Shown in pieces: positions 6,214-12,470 of a stretch of 12,470 nt of DNA. The stretch comes from Bacteroidales bacterium (lineage in GTDB: Bacteria > Bacteroidota > Bacteroidia > Bacteroidales > UBA12077): assembly GCA_030600625.1 (NCBI GenBank), contig JAUVLS010000017.1, positions 1 to 12,470 on the forward strand, given 5' to 3'. Each line of letters starts with the position of its first letter. Positions within the stretch are counted from its first letter, which is position 1. The translations under genes and the position numbers were made by a program. The notes below the pieces were generated by a model. That model was not told the DNA's origin and did not search any database. It saw only the letters and a list, made by a program, of their open reading frames with translations.

Positions 6214-8238
6214 ATGACACGAAATGAAGCAGAAATAAAACTTAAAAAAATCTTTGGATTTGATAAATTTTATGATGAACAATGGGAAACAATTGATATG
6301 CTCCTTCGTGGAAAAAGAATGTTGTTAATTGAAAAAACAGGCTATGGGAAGTCACTTTGTTTTCAATTTCCTGCAACCCAATTTGACGGAATAACCGTAA
6401 TTTTCTCGCCCTTAATTGCATTGATGCGAGACCAGGTTAATAGTTTGAACGAAAAAGGAATTCCTGCGAAACATATAAATTCTGAGCAAACACATGAAGA
6501 AAACTCACAAGTAATTCAAGATGCAATAAATGGCAAAATAAAAATTCTATACATTGCTCCGGAAAGACAAGAAAATCAAGAATGGATTGAAGCAACACGG
6601 AAAATGAATTTGTCTATGATTGTAATTGATGAGGCTCATACAATTTCGGTTTGGGGACATGATTTTCGCCCTGCATTCCGAAGAATAATAAACTTGGTTC
6701 AATTGCTTCCTAAAGAACTTCCTGTTTTAGCTACCACAGCAACAGCAACAAAAAGAGTGCAAGCTGATATAGAACAACAAATTTCCGGAAATTTAACTAC
6801 AATTCGAGGTAATTTGCTTCGTGAAAATTTTAATTTATTTGTTATTGAAACAAAATCTGAAGATGAAAAACTTCTTTGGCTTGCTGAAAATATAAATAAG
6901 CTTCCCGGAACAGGCTTGCTTTATACAGGCACAAGGGTAAACACAGAAATATATGCAAGATGGTTTGATTTTGTAGGCATTAATTCAACCGATTATAATG
7001 CCGGACTTGATGGAGATACGAGAAAAGAGATCGAAAAAGGTTTGATGAATAACAAATGGAAATGTGTTGTATCTACAAATGCTCTTGGAATGGGCATTGA
7101 TAAACCAGATATTCGATTTATTATTCATACACAAATACCAGCATCCCCAATTCACTATTATCAAGAAATTGGAAGAGCAGGAAGAGACGGTCAAAAAACA
7201 TACATTATTTTATTTTATAATTCCAAACAAGATGAAAATGGAATTGTAGAAGATTATAAACTACCAAAGGCTTTTATTGATGGAGGCAGACCCAGTATCA
7301 GGAAATATCAAAAAGTAATCAATGCAGTTAAGCAAGAGCAACTTGGTGAAAGGCAATTGATGAAACAAACTAATATGAAACAAACTCAAATCAGGGTTAT
7401 AAAAGCAGATTTGATAGAACAAGAAATTATTAAAGAAGTGTCTAAAAAGTACGAATATCAGTTTAATGCTCCTGAATTAAATACTGCTAAATTTGATGAA
7501 TTAAGAAATGCTAAACTTAAAGATTTAGATTCGATGGTGAAATATATATTCACTACTGAACCACGAATGAAATTTTTATGTGAGTATCTTGGTGATACAT
7601 TACCAAGCAAGTTTGAAAACTGTGATAATTCCAAATACAAAAAAAGAACTGTGAATCCTGAAAAAGAAACAATTGGCAAATTAATTGAATTTAGAGAAAC
7701 CTATTTCCCGGTTCTTGATATTGAAAGCAATAATTCAAATATTGAAAACGGAATTGCCTCTTCGTATTATGGCGTTTCAAATGTTGGTGCAGCTTTACAT
7801 CGCTGTAAATATGAAAATGGTGGCGACTTTCCCGATTTTTTGTTAAAATTAACATTAAAAGCTTGTAGAAAAACTTTTGGGAACCAACATTTTGATTTAA
7901 TTGTTTATGTTCCGCCAACAAGCTCCGGCAATTTAGTAAAAAATTTTGCAGAGAAAATGTCTTTCGTTTTAAAAATACCTATAAGTCATAAACTTATTAA
8001 GCAACGTGAAACACGACCGCAAAAAGTATTTCAAAATGCATACTTAAAAAGAGATAATGTTTCCGGGGCATTTAATTATACAGAGCCTGATGAAATAAAT
8101 AACAAAAGTATTTTGCTTGTTGATGATATATTTGATAGTGGTGCAACTATTAAGGAAATTGGTAAATTATTGACTAATTTTGGAGCTAAAACAATTGTTC
8201 CGTTAGTTATTGCAAGAACTGTTGGAGGAGATATATAA
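6214..8238 (+). CDS. RecQ-family helicase fused to a ComFC-like phosphoribosyltransferase
   Basis: The 674-residue protein joins two domains. Residues 1-350 are a RecQ-type superfamily 2 helicase: Q-motif region near 20-26, Walker A TGYGKS at 42-47, DEAH at 139-142 in the RecQ-like context DEAHTISVWGHDFRP, ATTATAT at 173-179, motif V STNALGMGIDKPD around 287-299 and motif VI QEIGRAGRDG at 317-326. The RecQ zinc site is degenerate: C470 survives in FENCDN, but the other expected cysteines are replaced. Residues about 510-670 match ComFC-type phosphoribosyltransferases: RCKYENGGDFP at 530-540, RDNVSGAF at 613-620 and the PRPP loop ILLVDDIFDSGATIKE at 633-648. No HRDC domain is seen. It follows MOSC by 15 bases and precedes the DprA-like gene by 11. 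Domain calls are firm; the biological role, defence or DNA uptake, is inferred. Confidence 0.9.
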   Translation: MTRNEAEIKLKKIFGFDKFYDEQWETIDMLLRGKRMLLIEKTGYGKSLCFQFPATQFDGITVIFSPLIALMRDQVNSLNEKGIPAKHINSEQTHEENSQVIQDAINGKIKILYIAPERQENQEWIEATRKMNLSMIVIDEAHTISVWGHDFRPAFRRIINLVQLLPKELPVLATTATATKRVQADIEQQISGNLTTIRGNLLRENFNLFVIETKSEDEKLLWLAENINKLPGTGLLYTGTRVNTEIYARWFDFVGINSTDYNAGLDGDTRKEIEKGLMNNKWKCVVSTNALGMGIDKPDIRFIIHTQIPASPIHYYQEIGRAGRDGQKTYIILFYNSKQDENGIVEDYKLPKAFIDGGRPSIRKYQKVINAVKQEQLGERQLMKQTNMKQTQIRVIKADLIEQEIIKEVSKKYEYQFNAPELNTAKFDELRNAKLKDLDSMVKYIFTTEPRMKFLCEYLGDTLPSKFENCDNSKYKKRTVNPEKETIGKLIEFRETYFPVLDIESNNSNIENGIASSYYGVSNVGAALHRCKYENGGDFPDFLLKLTLKACRKTFGNQHFDLIVYVPPTSSGNLVKNFAEKMSFVLKIPISHKLIKQRETRPQKVFQNAYLKRDNVSGAFNYTEPDEINNKSILLVDDIFDSGATIKEIGKLLTNFGAKTIVPLVIARTVGGDI

Positions 8239-8249
8239 TTTTGAATAGT

Positions 8250-9389
8250 ATGAAACAGGAATACGCTTATTGGATTGCATTAGCTCATATTCCAAGTATG
8301 AAAACGGCAAGAAAAAATGAGTTGATAGTACGATTTTTTGAAGAAAAACAAAGTATTATTGATTTTTTTCATTGTAAAAAATCAGATTGGCAAAATTTAT
8401 TTTCTTTAAATGAAAAGGAAATTGAATTATTAAATGGTGCAAAAAATGAACTTGCAAATTATTCATTCCTTGTTGAGGACTTATTAGAACAGGGATATGA
8501 TATTATTCCTATTACATCTCCAGACTATTCGCCAGTGATAAAAAACAACTTAAAACGTGCATATTCTCCGCCTTTAATATACACTAAAGGGAATAAGCAG
8601 ATAATGAAAGAAAACTCAATTGCAATTGTTGGTTCTCGAAAAGCAGAGAATATTTCTTTAGAATTTACGGATAATATTGCTAAAACAGCAAGTGAAAATT
8701 ATAAGGTTGTTGTAAGTGGATTTGCCAAAGGTGTGGATAAGCAAGCTTTGGATTCTGCTATTAAATACAAAGGGCAGAGTATTATTGTATTACCACAAGG
8801 TATAACCACATTTCAATCGGGGTTTAAAAAGTATTACAAACAAATTATTGATGGTGATGTACTCATACTGAGTACGTTTTTCCCCAAGGCTCCTTGGAGT
8901 GTACAACTTGCAATGGCAAGAAATCCAATCATATATGGCTTAGCTAAAGAAATTTATGTGGCAGAATCAAGCGAAAAAGGTGGTACATGGTCTGGTGTTG
9001 TTGATGGATTGCGAAAAGGACGAAACATCTTTGTTCGAATACCGTTGAGTTCAGAAAAGAATGCCAACACTATCTTAATTCAAAAAGGAGCAATCCCTGT
9101 AGATATACAAGGACATAAGATAGAAAATTATTCATTAAAAGAAATAAAAGCTTCGGTTGTGAATGAACAATCATCTACATTTGATGATGTTGATTCAAAA
9201 ATTATTAAGTTATTATCGTTGGGGGTATTTTCTTCAAAAGAAATAATTGAAAGATTGAAAATTGATTGGACGACAAGAAAATTAACAAATTACCTAAAGG
9301 AAAATAAAAATATTGAAATCTTAAATAAAAAATCACCAATGAAATTTACGATTAAAAGAAAAGAGAATATACAACAATCATTATTCTGA
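8250..9389 (+). CDS. Divergent DprA/Smf-like Rossmann protein with C-terminal winged helix
   Basis: The 379-residue protein has the DprA layout. An N-terminal helical region (1-110) is followed by a Rossmann-like DprA domain with IAIVGSRK at 124-131, VVVSGFAKGVDKQALDSAI at 153-171 and SIIVLPQG at 177-184. MARNPIIYGLAKEIYVAES at 222-240 corresponds to the FPxRNRIIaGLs block of DprA. A winged-helix-like tail spans about 312-370. Canonical DprA has a SGSLITA-type loop; this protein has EKGGTWSGV at 242-250, which marks a divergent branch that I associate with accessory loci. Known DprA loads RecA on incoming ssDNA, and the wider SLOG superfamily binds nucleotides. The start is the ATG at 8250; a TTG at 8241 adds three residues. 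The gene is surely cotranscribed with the helicase-PRTase gene. A housekeeping dprA elsewhere in the genome is expected but cannot be seen here. Confidence 0.87.
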   Translation: MKQEYAYWIALAHIPSMKTARKNELIVRFFEEKQSIIDFFHCKKSDWQNLFSLNEKEIELLNGAKNELANYSFLVEDLLEQGYDIIPITSPDYSPVIKNNLKRAYSPPLIYTKGNKQIMKENSIAIVGSRKAENISLEFTDNIAKTASENYKVVVSGFAKGVDKQALDSAIKYKGQSIIVLPQGITTFQSGFKKYYKQIIDGDVLILSTFFPKAPWSVQLAMARNPIIYGLAKEIYVAESSEKGGTWSGVVDGLRKGRNIFVRIPLSSEKNANTILIQKGAIPVDIQGHKIENYSLKEIKASVVNEQSSTFDDVDSKIIKLLSLGVFSSKEIIERLKIDWTTRKLTNYLKENKNIEILNKKSPMKFTIKRKENIQQSLF

Positions 9390-9514
9390 TAATGAGAAAT
9401 AAAGTGGTTAATTCCACATAAAAACCTTTCTACCTTGGTATATCAAATAATAAATGAATTGAAAAAAGTAAAGTAAGAATGAATAAGCCCCAGTCCCTAA
9501 AATAAACAACGAAT

Positions 9515-10435
9515 ATGAGCGAAAGAAAAGTTTTATCAGTAAGTCAGTCTTCTGAACGTGGTGTTAAAAAACCCGTAAAGGAATTAAAATTGAATGATAA
9601 GGGAATTATTGGTGATGTTCATGCAGGAAGCTGGAACAGGCAGATTAGTATTATCGACATTTCTCATATCAATCGATTTAAAGAATTAACTAAAGCCAGA
9701 GATACCGAATTTGGAGAATTTGCCGAGAATATAACATCTGAAGGTTTACACGATATTAATTTTCAAACTTTTGATTTGTTAAAAATAGGAGATGCTATAC
9801 TGGAAGTAACACAAGTTGGAAAGCCTTTTCATGATCAGTTTCGTGAATTAGGAAATTATGTGATGCCACGAGTTGGAATATTTTGTCGTGTAAAAAAAGT
9901 TGGCCTTATTAAATCTGGTGATAAAATAGAATATATTCCTAAAGTTTATAAAGCACTTATTGTAACTTTAAGTGATAGAGCCAGTGCAGGTGAATATGAA
10001 GACAGAAGTGGTCCAAAAGTCATAGAGCTTTTAGATTTTTATTTAAGAAAACTTGGCGTAAAATATCAAATCGATAAAGAAATAATTCCTGATAGTAGTC
10101 CGAAACTTACAAGTATTCTTTCCAAAGCAAAAGAAGATAAATATGATATTATTATAACCACCGGGGGAACCGGAATTGGGAAACGCGATATAACTGTAGA
10201 AACTATTCAGCCATTGCTGGATAAGGAAATCCCCGGAATTATGGAAATGATTCGTATTAAATACGGAGCAGAAAAGCCTAATGCGCTTTTGAGTAGGGCA
10301 GTGGCAGGAGTGATGGGAGAAAGTTTGGTTTATACATTACCGGGAAGTGTAAAAGCAGTTCAGGAATATATGACTGAAATTATAAAAACATTGCAACATT
10401 TATTATATATGTTGCATGGAATTGATGCACATTAA
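9515..10435 (+). CDS. Fusion of a MOSC domain and a MogA/MoaB domain
   Basis: Residues 1-143 form a MOSC domain (VHAGSWNRQIS at 35-45, FGEFAENIT at 66-74). Residues 145-306 form a MogA/MoaB molybdopterin-binding domain (IVTLSDRASAGEYEDRSGP at 149-167, TTGGTGIGKRD at 215-225, YTLPGSVKA at 273-281). The Mog-like half should adenylate molybdopterin before MoeA inserts molybdate. The MOSC half has lost the conserved cysteine: position 105 is phenylalanine in GKPFHDQF, where the stand-alone MOSC at 5743 has cysteine in GKKCHGDGC. It may therefore bind cofactor without sulfur chemistry. The 125-base gap upstream separates it from the DprA-like gene and holds no clear promoter or terminator. The protein likely belonged directly downstream of the MOSC gene before the helicase cassette came between them. 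Confidence 0.92.
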   Translation: MSERKVLSVSQSSERGVKKPVKELKLNDKGIIGDVHAGSWNRQISIIDISHINRFKELTKARDTEFGEFAENITSEGLHDINFQTFDLLKIGDAILEVTQVGKPFHDQFRELGNYVMPRVGIFCRVKKVGLIKSGDKIEYIPKVYKALIVTLSDRASAGEYEDRSGPKVIELLDFYLRKLGVKYQIDKEIIPDSSPKLTSILSKAKEDKYDIIITTGGTGIGKRDITVETIQPLLDKEIPGIMEMIRIKYGAEKPNALLSRAVAGVMGESLVYTLPGSVKAVQEYMTEIIKTLQHLLYMLHGIDAH

Positions 10436-10444
10436 TTATATTTG
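10412..10444 (+). promoter_or_regulatory. Candidate promoter (TTG-N22-TATATTTG) for the second HD gene
   Basis: TATATTTG at 10437-10444 matches TAnnTTTG, and TTG at 10412-10414 lies 22 bases upstream, within the accepted spacing. This is the only candidate in the window with both halves. The -33 half lies inside the end of the MOSC-Mog gene. It would give the HD gene at 10492 its own leader of about 40 bases. Confidence 0.45.
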
Positions 10445-10491
10445 AGCAATCTAATTTATTACCTAAACCCAGACCTAATTATTATTGAACT

Positions 10492-11046
10492 ATGGACAGA
10501 AATGAGGCTGAAAGCTTACTAAAAAAGTATGTGAAGAGCGAAAAAATGCTTTATCACTGTTATGCTTCAGAAGCCGTAATGCGAGCATTAGCTAAAAGCT
10601 TAGGTCGTGATGTAGAGAAGTGGGGTCTTGCCGGTTTGCTTCACGATATTGATACTGAAATTACAAATGCCGATCCTAAAAAACATGCTCTGGTTGCTGA
10701 AGAGTTATTACGTGACGAAGGAATTGAGGAAGATATTTTGGATGCCATTAAAATGCACAACGAAGAAGCTACAGGACTGGAAAGAACAACTGAATTTCAA
10801 CATGCATTGTCAGCAGGTGAAACCATTACAGGATTAATTTACGCAGTTGCTTTAGTTTATCCCGATAAAAAGATAAAGGATGTAAAACCAAAATCTGTTA
10901 CTAAAAGGATGAAACAAAGCGCTTTTGCTGCTTCTGTTAGCCGTGAAAATATTATGGAGTGCGAAAAGATTGGACTTCCTCTAAATGATTTTGCGGAAAT
11001 TGCTCTTAGTGCAATGAAAGAAATTGCAGAAAAGATTGGTTTATAA
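10492..11046 (+). CDS. HDIG/HD-domain phosphohydrolase-like protein
   Basis: This 184-residue soluble protein is a compact HD-domain protein. Metal-site residues are H22 (LYHCYASE), H51-D52 (LLHDID) and H89 (KMHNEE), with a further histidine at H65 in KKHALVAEELL. The later stretch HALSAGETITGLI (104-116) is typical of the predicted HDIG-domain hydrolases in which this region closes the metal site. The substrate is unknown. It differs in length and motif spacing from the HD protein at 1-753, so the two are not recent duplicates. It sits between the MOSC-Mog fusion and mobA. Such genes are often annotated only as HD or HDIG domain-containing proteins, and I see no evidence for a Moco-specific job beyond position. 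Confidence 0.88.
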   Translation: MDRNEAESLLKKYVKSEKMLYHCYASEAVMRALAKSLGRDVEKWGLAGLLHDIDTEITNADPKKHALVAEELLRDEGIEEDILDAIKMHNEEATGLERTTEFQHALSAGETITGLIYAVALVYPDKKIKDVKPKSVTKRMKQSAFAASVSRENIMECEKIGLPLNDFAEIALSAMKEIAEKIGL

Positions 11047-11143
11047 ATAAATCTTTGTGCTTTAACGCTCCGATTATAAGTTGTTTATTCCGTTTTATGT
11101 GTTAAAAACTAAAATCATCATTTGTAATAAAAAGATATTGAGA

Positions 11144-11172
11144 CTCTTATAAATTGAGAGCTTTGTTTTTTT
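11144..11172 (+). terminator. Weak Rho-independent terminator candidate after the HD gene
   Basis: CTCTTA pairs with TTGAGAG-type bases (11155-11160) as a six-pair stem with one wobble and a five-base loop, followed by a T-rich stretch that includes seven Ts at 11166-11172. It lies about 100 bases after the HD stop codon. The stem is short, so efficiency is doubtful. Confidence 0.4.
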
Positions 11173-11289
11173 ATTTGAATTCTTTCTAAATTATCAAAAT
11201 ACTTTATAAGTAAGTTATTGAATATTAGTAAAATTACCAATGCGTTAATAAGCATAATAAATACCTAGTATTAGCTTTAATATTTTACA

Positions 11290-11297
11290 TATATTTG
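11290..11297 (+). promoter_or_regulatory. Possible -7 element (TATATTTG) for mobA
   Basis: TATATTTG matches TAnnTTTG and would give mobA a leader of about 95 bases that contains the hairpin at 11336-11364. No -33 TTG is found at the usual distance. Weak support. Confidence 0.3.
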
Positions 11298-11335
11298 ATG
11301 CCGAAGTTTGTATCGGAAGAATTAAACCAACTTAC

Positions 11336-11364
11336 ATATTTTGTTTTGATATAAAGCAAAATAT
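11336..11364 (+). promoter_or_regulatory. Twelve-base-pair hairpin in the mobA leader
   Basis: ATATTTTGTTTT and AAAGCAAAATAT pair with one wobble around a GATAT loop, ending 32 bases before the mobA ATG. The stem is nearly all A-T, so it may be chance in this AT-rich gap. If real it could act as an attenuator or mRNA-stability element. Confidence 0.3.
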
Positions 11365-11396
11365 ATTTTAACAATTGTTTAACCAAAACAAGTGTT

Positions 11397-12020
11397 ATGG
11401 AACCAATTAAGGAAAAATTGCACGTGTCGGCAGCTATTCTTGCCGGTGGAGTAAACAAAAGATTTAACGGAAAAACTAAAGCTAATATTCAAATTAGCGG
11501 GGTGCGAATTATTGCACGTACCGTAAAAATCTTACATGAAATTTTTGATGACATTATTATTGTGACTAATACACCTGATGAGTTTAAAGGTTATCAACAC
11601 TTTAATCTGGTACCTGATGAAATTAAAAATGTTGGTCCCTTAGGTGGAATTCAGGCTGCTTTAAAAGCGGCGAAAAACGATGAAGTATTTGTTTTTGCCA
11701 GCGATATGCCTTGTATCTCAAGTAAATTGGTAAGAGAACATATTGATTTTTATAATCGTAGAAAATGCGATGCTGCAATTCCCAGAATTAAAGATTTTAA
11801 GGAGCCTCTTCATGCTATTTATCATAAGAGAATAGAAGAGAAATTGACAAACTTTTTAAGTGGCTCAAATAAATATTCAATCGAGAATTTTATTAAGGAT
11901 TTAAATGTCAGATATCATAATTTAGATAATACTGATGAAAATCGCAAAGCGTTTATTAATATCAATACTCCACAGGACTTATCCTGCCTGGAACTTCATG
12001 CCGAAGCGCATCATTTTTAA
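11397..12020 (+). CDS. mobA: Molybdenum cofactor guanylyltransferase-like protein MobA
   Basis: MobA attaches a nucleotide (GMP) to Mo-molybdopterin, producing the dinucleotide form used by DMSO-reductase-family enzymes such as formate dehydrogenases. The 207-residue protein has the nucleotidyltransferase signature LAGGVNKRFNGKTK at 15-28, the GPLGGIQAAL block at 80-89, the metal-binding ASDMP at 101-105 and the C-terminal NINTPQDL at 188-195. All are expected for MobA. Cytidylyltransferases of the MocA type use a different lysine-rich opening, so MobA is preferred, though specificity cannot be proved from motifs. A long intergenic region precedes it and a strong terminator follows it. Confidence 0.92.
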   Translation: MEPIKEKLHVSAAILAGGVNKRFNGKTKANIQISGVRIIARTVKILHEIFDDIIIVTNTPDEFKGYQHFNLVPDEIKNVGPLGGIQAALKAAKNDEVFVFASDMPCISSKLVREHIDFYNRRKCDAAIPRIKDFKEPLHAIYHKRIEEKLTNFLSGSNKYSIENFIKDLNVRYHNLDNTDENRKAFININTPQDLSCLELHAEAHHF

Positions 12021-12042
12021 ACAGAAATATTAATATATGAGG

Positions 12043-12067
12043 CCACTATCAATTGATAGTGGTTTTT
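12043..12067 (+). terminator. Strong Rho-independent terminator after mobA
   Basis: CCACTATCAA and TTGATAGTGG form a perfect 20-base palindrome (12043-12062) followed directly by five Ts. It starts 22 bases after the mobA stop. The stop codon of the convergent yidD gene (12049-12051) lies inside the hairpin, so the last yidD codons are terminator sequence. Confidence 0.85.
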
Positions 12068-12357
12068 CTTACCTGTCTGCCGACAGGTTTATTTTTCCCC
12101 GGCTTGTATTCTTTTATAGTGATTTTTGGAACCGGATCATATCCATGAGTACCCCACGGATGGCATTTTGATAATCGTTTTAGACCCAGCCATCCACCTT
12201 TAAAAGGCCCATGCATTTTAACTGCTTCAACGAAATACTCCGAACAGGTTGGTGTATGCCTGCATGAGGCAGGTGTAAATGGAGAAATACCCCATTTATA
12301 AAAATATATTGGAACTAAAAATATATAGCCGATTATTTTCTTTAAGAATTTAAGCAT
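12049..12357 (-). CDS. yidD: Membrane protein insertion efficiency factor YidD, extended tail
   Basis: YidD is a small membrane-associated protein that assists YidC-dependent insertion of inner-membrane proteins. A hydrophobic/amphipathic N-terminus (about 5-25) leads into the family core: SPFTPASCRHTPTCSEY at 25-41, GPFKGGWLGLKRL at 50-62 and CHPWGTHGYDPVP at 65-77. Family members usually end shortly after this last motif, at roughly 70-85 residues. This one is 102 residues, and its last part (about 90-102) is encoded by an inverted repeat and by the mobA terminator, so the tail is probably an accidental extension. It is convergent to mobA and lies five bases after the stop codon of the partial upstream gene, so the two are likely cotranscribed. 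Confidence 0.95.
   Translation of the reverse strand: MLKFLKKIIGYIFLVPIYFYKWGISPFTPASCRHTPTCSEYFVEAVKMHGPFKGGWLGLKRLSKCHPWGTHGYDPVPKITIKEYKPGKNKPVGRQVRKTTIN
12071..12088. repeat. Inverted repeat ACCTGTC-TGCC-GACAGGT inside the end of yidD
   Basis: Seven-base perfect arms flank a four-base loop. The unit resembles the CCTGYCGGCAGRCAGG-type repeat widespread in Bacteroidota genomes (from memory). It encodes the PVGRQV stretch of the YidD tail. Confidence 0.65.
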
Positions 12358-12362
12358 TTATA

Positions 12363-12470
12363 CTAAACCACTTTAAGATTTTGTAAAATATTTTTCTGTA
12401 AAATGCCGAGCGACTGAATGTACGTAAATTTATTTTCGTTTACATGAAGCGGATCGGTAAAAAATTGTTT
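12363..12470 (-). CDS. C-terminal end of an unidentified protein, cut by the window edge
   Basis: On the minus strand a frame is open from the window edge to a TAG at 12363-12365, giving 35 residues; it is too short for most gene finders. The stop lies five bases before the yidD ATG, which fits an operon. The segment contains TDPLHVNENKF followed by a helical tail with IQSLGILQKNILQNLK. The D-x-x-H pattern in DPLH recalls the last catalytic block of SGNH/GDSL hydrolases, but with so little sequence this is only a suggestion. Confidence 0.5.
   Translation of the reverse strand, partial: KQFFTDPLHVNENKFTYIQSLGILQKNILQNLKVV

Larger units (their letters stand above)
11047..11396. other. 350-base intergenic region between the HD gene and mobA
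   Basis: The region has no open frame of convincing length, no tRNA and no recognisable riboswitch. It holds a terminator-like hairpin with a T run (11144-11172), a -7-like TATATTTG (11290-11297) and a 12-base-pair hairpin (11336-11364) before mobA. It is the longest gene-free stretch in the window and suggests that mobA is transcribed separately. Confidence 0.6.

Noticed and set aside
6985..7921. Four small frames within the helicase-PRTase gene
   Set aside because: All overlap intact helicase or PRTase motifs in the real frame.
8250..9389. Housekeeping DprA of the genome
   Set aside because: The divergent EKGGTW loop and the tight pairing with a helicase-PRTase point to an accessory paralogue, not the core competence gene.
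10628..10837. Plus-strand frame shifted within the second HD gene
   Set aside because: The HD motifs are in the other frame; this one has no motif.
1..12470. CRISPR arrays, tRNA or rRNA genes, transposases or integrases
   Set aside because: No regularly spaced repeats, no cloverleaf-like sequence and no transposase or recombinase motifs were seen anywhere in the window.

Overview
The window looks like a chromosomal segment of a Bacteroidota bacterium, probably near Bacteroidales/Marinilabiliales. It is strongly AT-rich. Start codons lack Shine-Dalgarno leaders. Several intergenic regions carry the TAnnTTTG -7 promoter element typical of the phylum, and short palindromic repeats of a kind common in its genomes are present. 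Species cannot be fixed from the sequence.

The backbone is a molybdenum-cofactor (Moco) cluster read on the + strand: an HD-domain phosphohydrolase cut by the left edge (1-753), moeA (802-1974), a compact moaA (1958-2758), moaC (2815-3267), a stand-alone MOSC protein (5743-6198), a MOSC-MogA/MoaB fusion (9515-10435), a second HD-domain protein (10492-11046) and mobA (11397-12020). Together these cover GTP to cPMP (MoaA, MoaC), molybdopterin adenylation and Mo insertion (Mog-like domain, MoeA), nucleotide attachment (MobA) and sulfur/Moco handling (MOSC). MoaD, MoaE and MoeB are not in the window. On the right, yidD (12049-12357) and the tail of another minus-strand gene (12363-12470) run against mobA.

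Two accessory blocks interrupt the Moco cluster. Block 1 (about 3270-5606, minus strand) holds a tightly packed three-gene operon: a HEPN-like protein, an unrecognised 135-residue protein and a SecB-like chaperone. Upstream of it is a protein built from four S1/OB-like barrels arranged as a duplicated pair. The order toxin-like, partner, SecB-like matches toxin-antitoxin-chaperone (TAC) systems. The middle protein ends in GENNYALAA, which looks like the tmRNA (ssrA) degradation tag of Bacteroidota, encoded directly in the gene. This suggests a candidate TAC system with a built-in protease degron on the antitoxin, possibly shielded by the chaperone.

Block 2 (6214-9389, + strand) holds a RecQ-family helicase fused to a ComFC-like phosphoribosyltransferase, followed 11 bases later by a divergent DprA-like protein. 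Helicase, ComFC and DprA are also the activities of the natural-transformation machinery (ComFA, ComFC, DprA). This two-gene cassette may therefore be a transformation-like or anti-invader DNA-handling system. It sits 15 bases behind the MOSC gene and probably shares its transcript.
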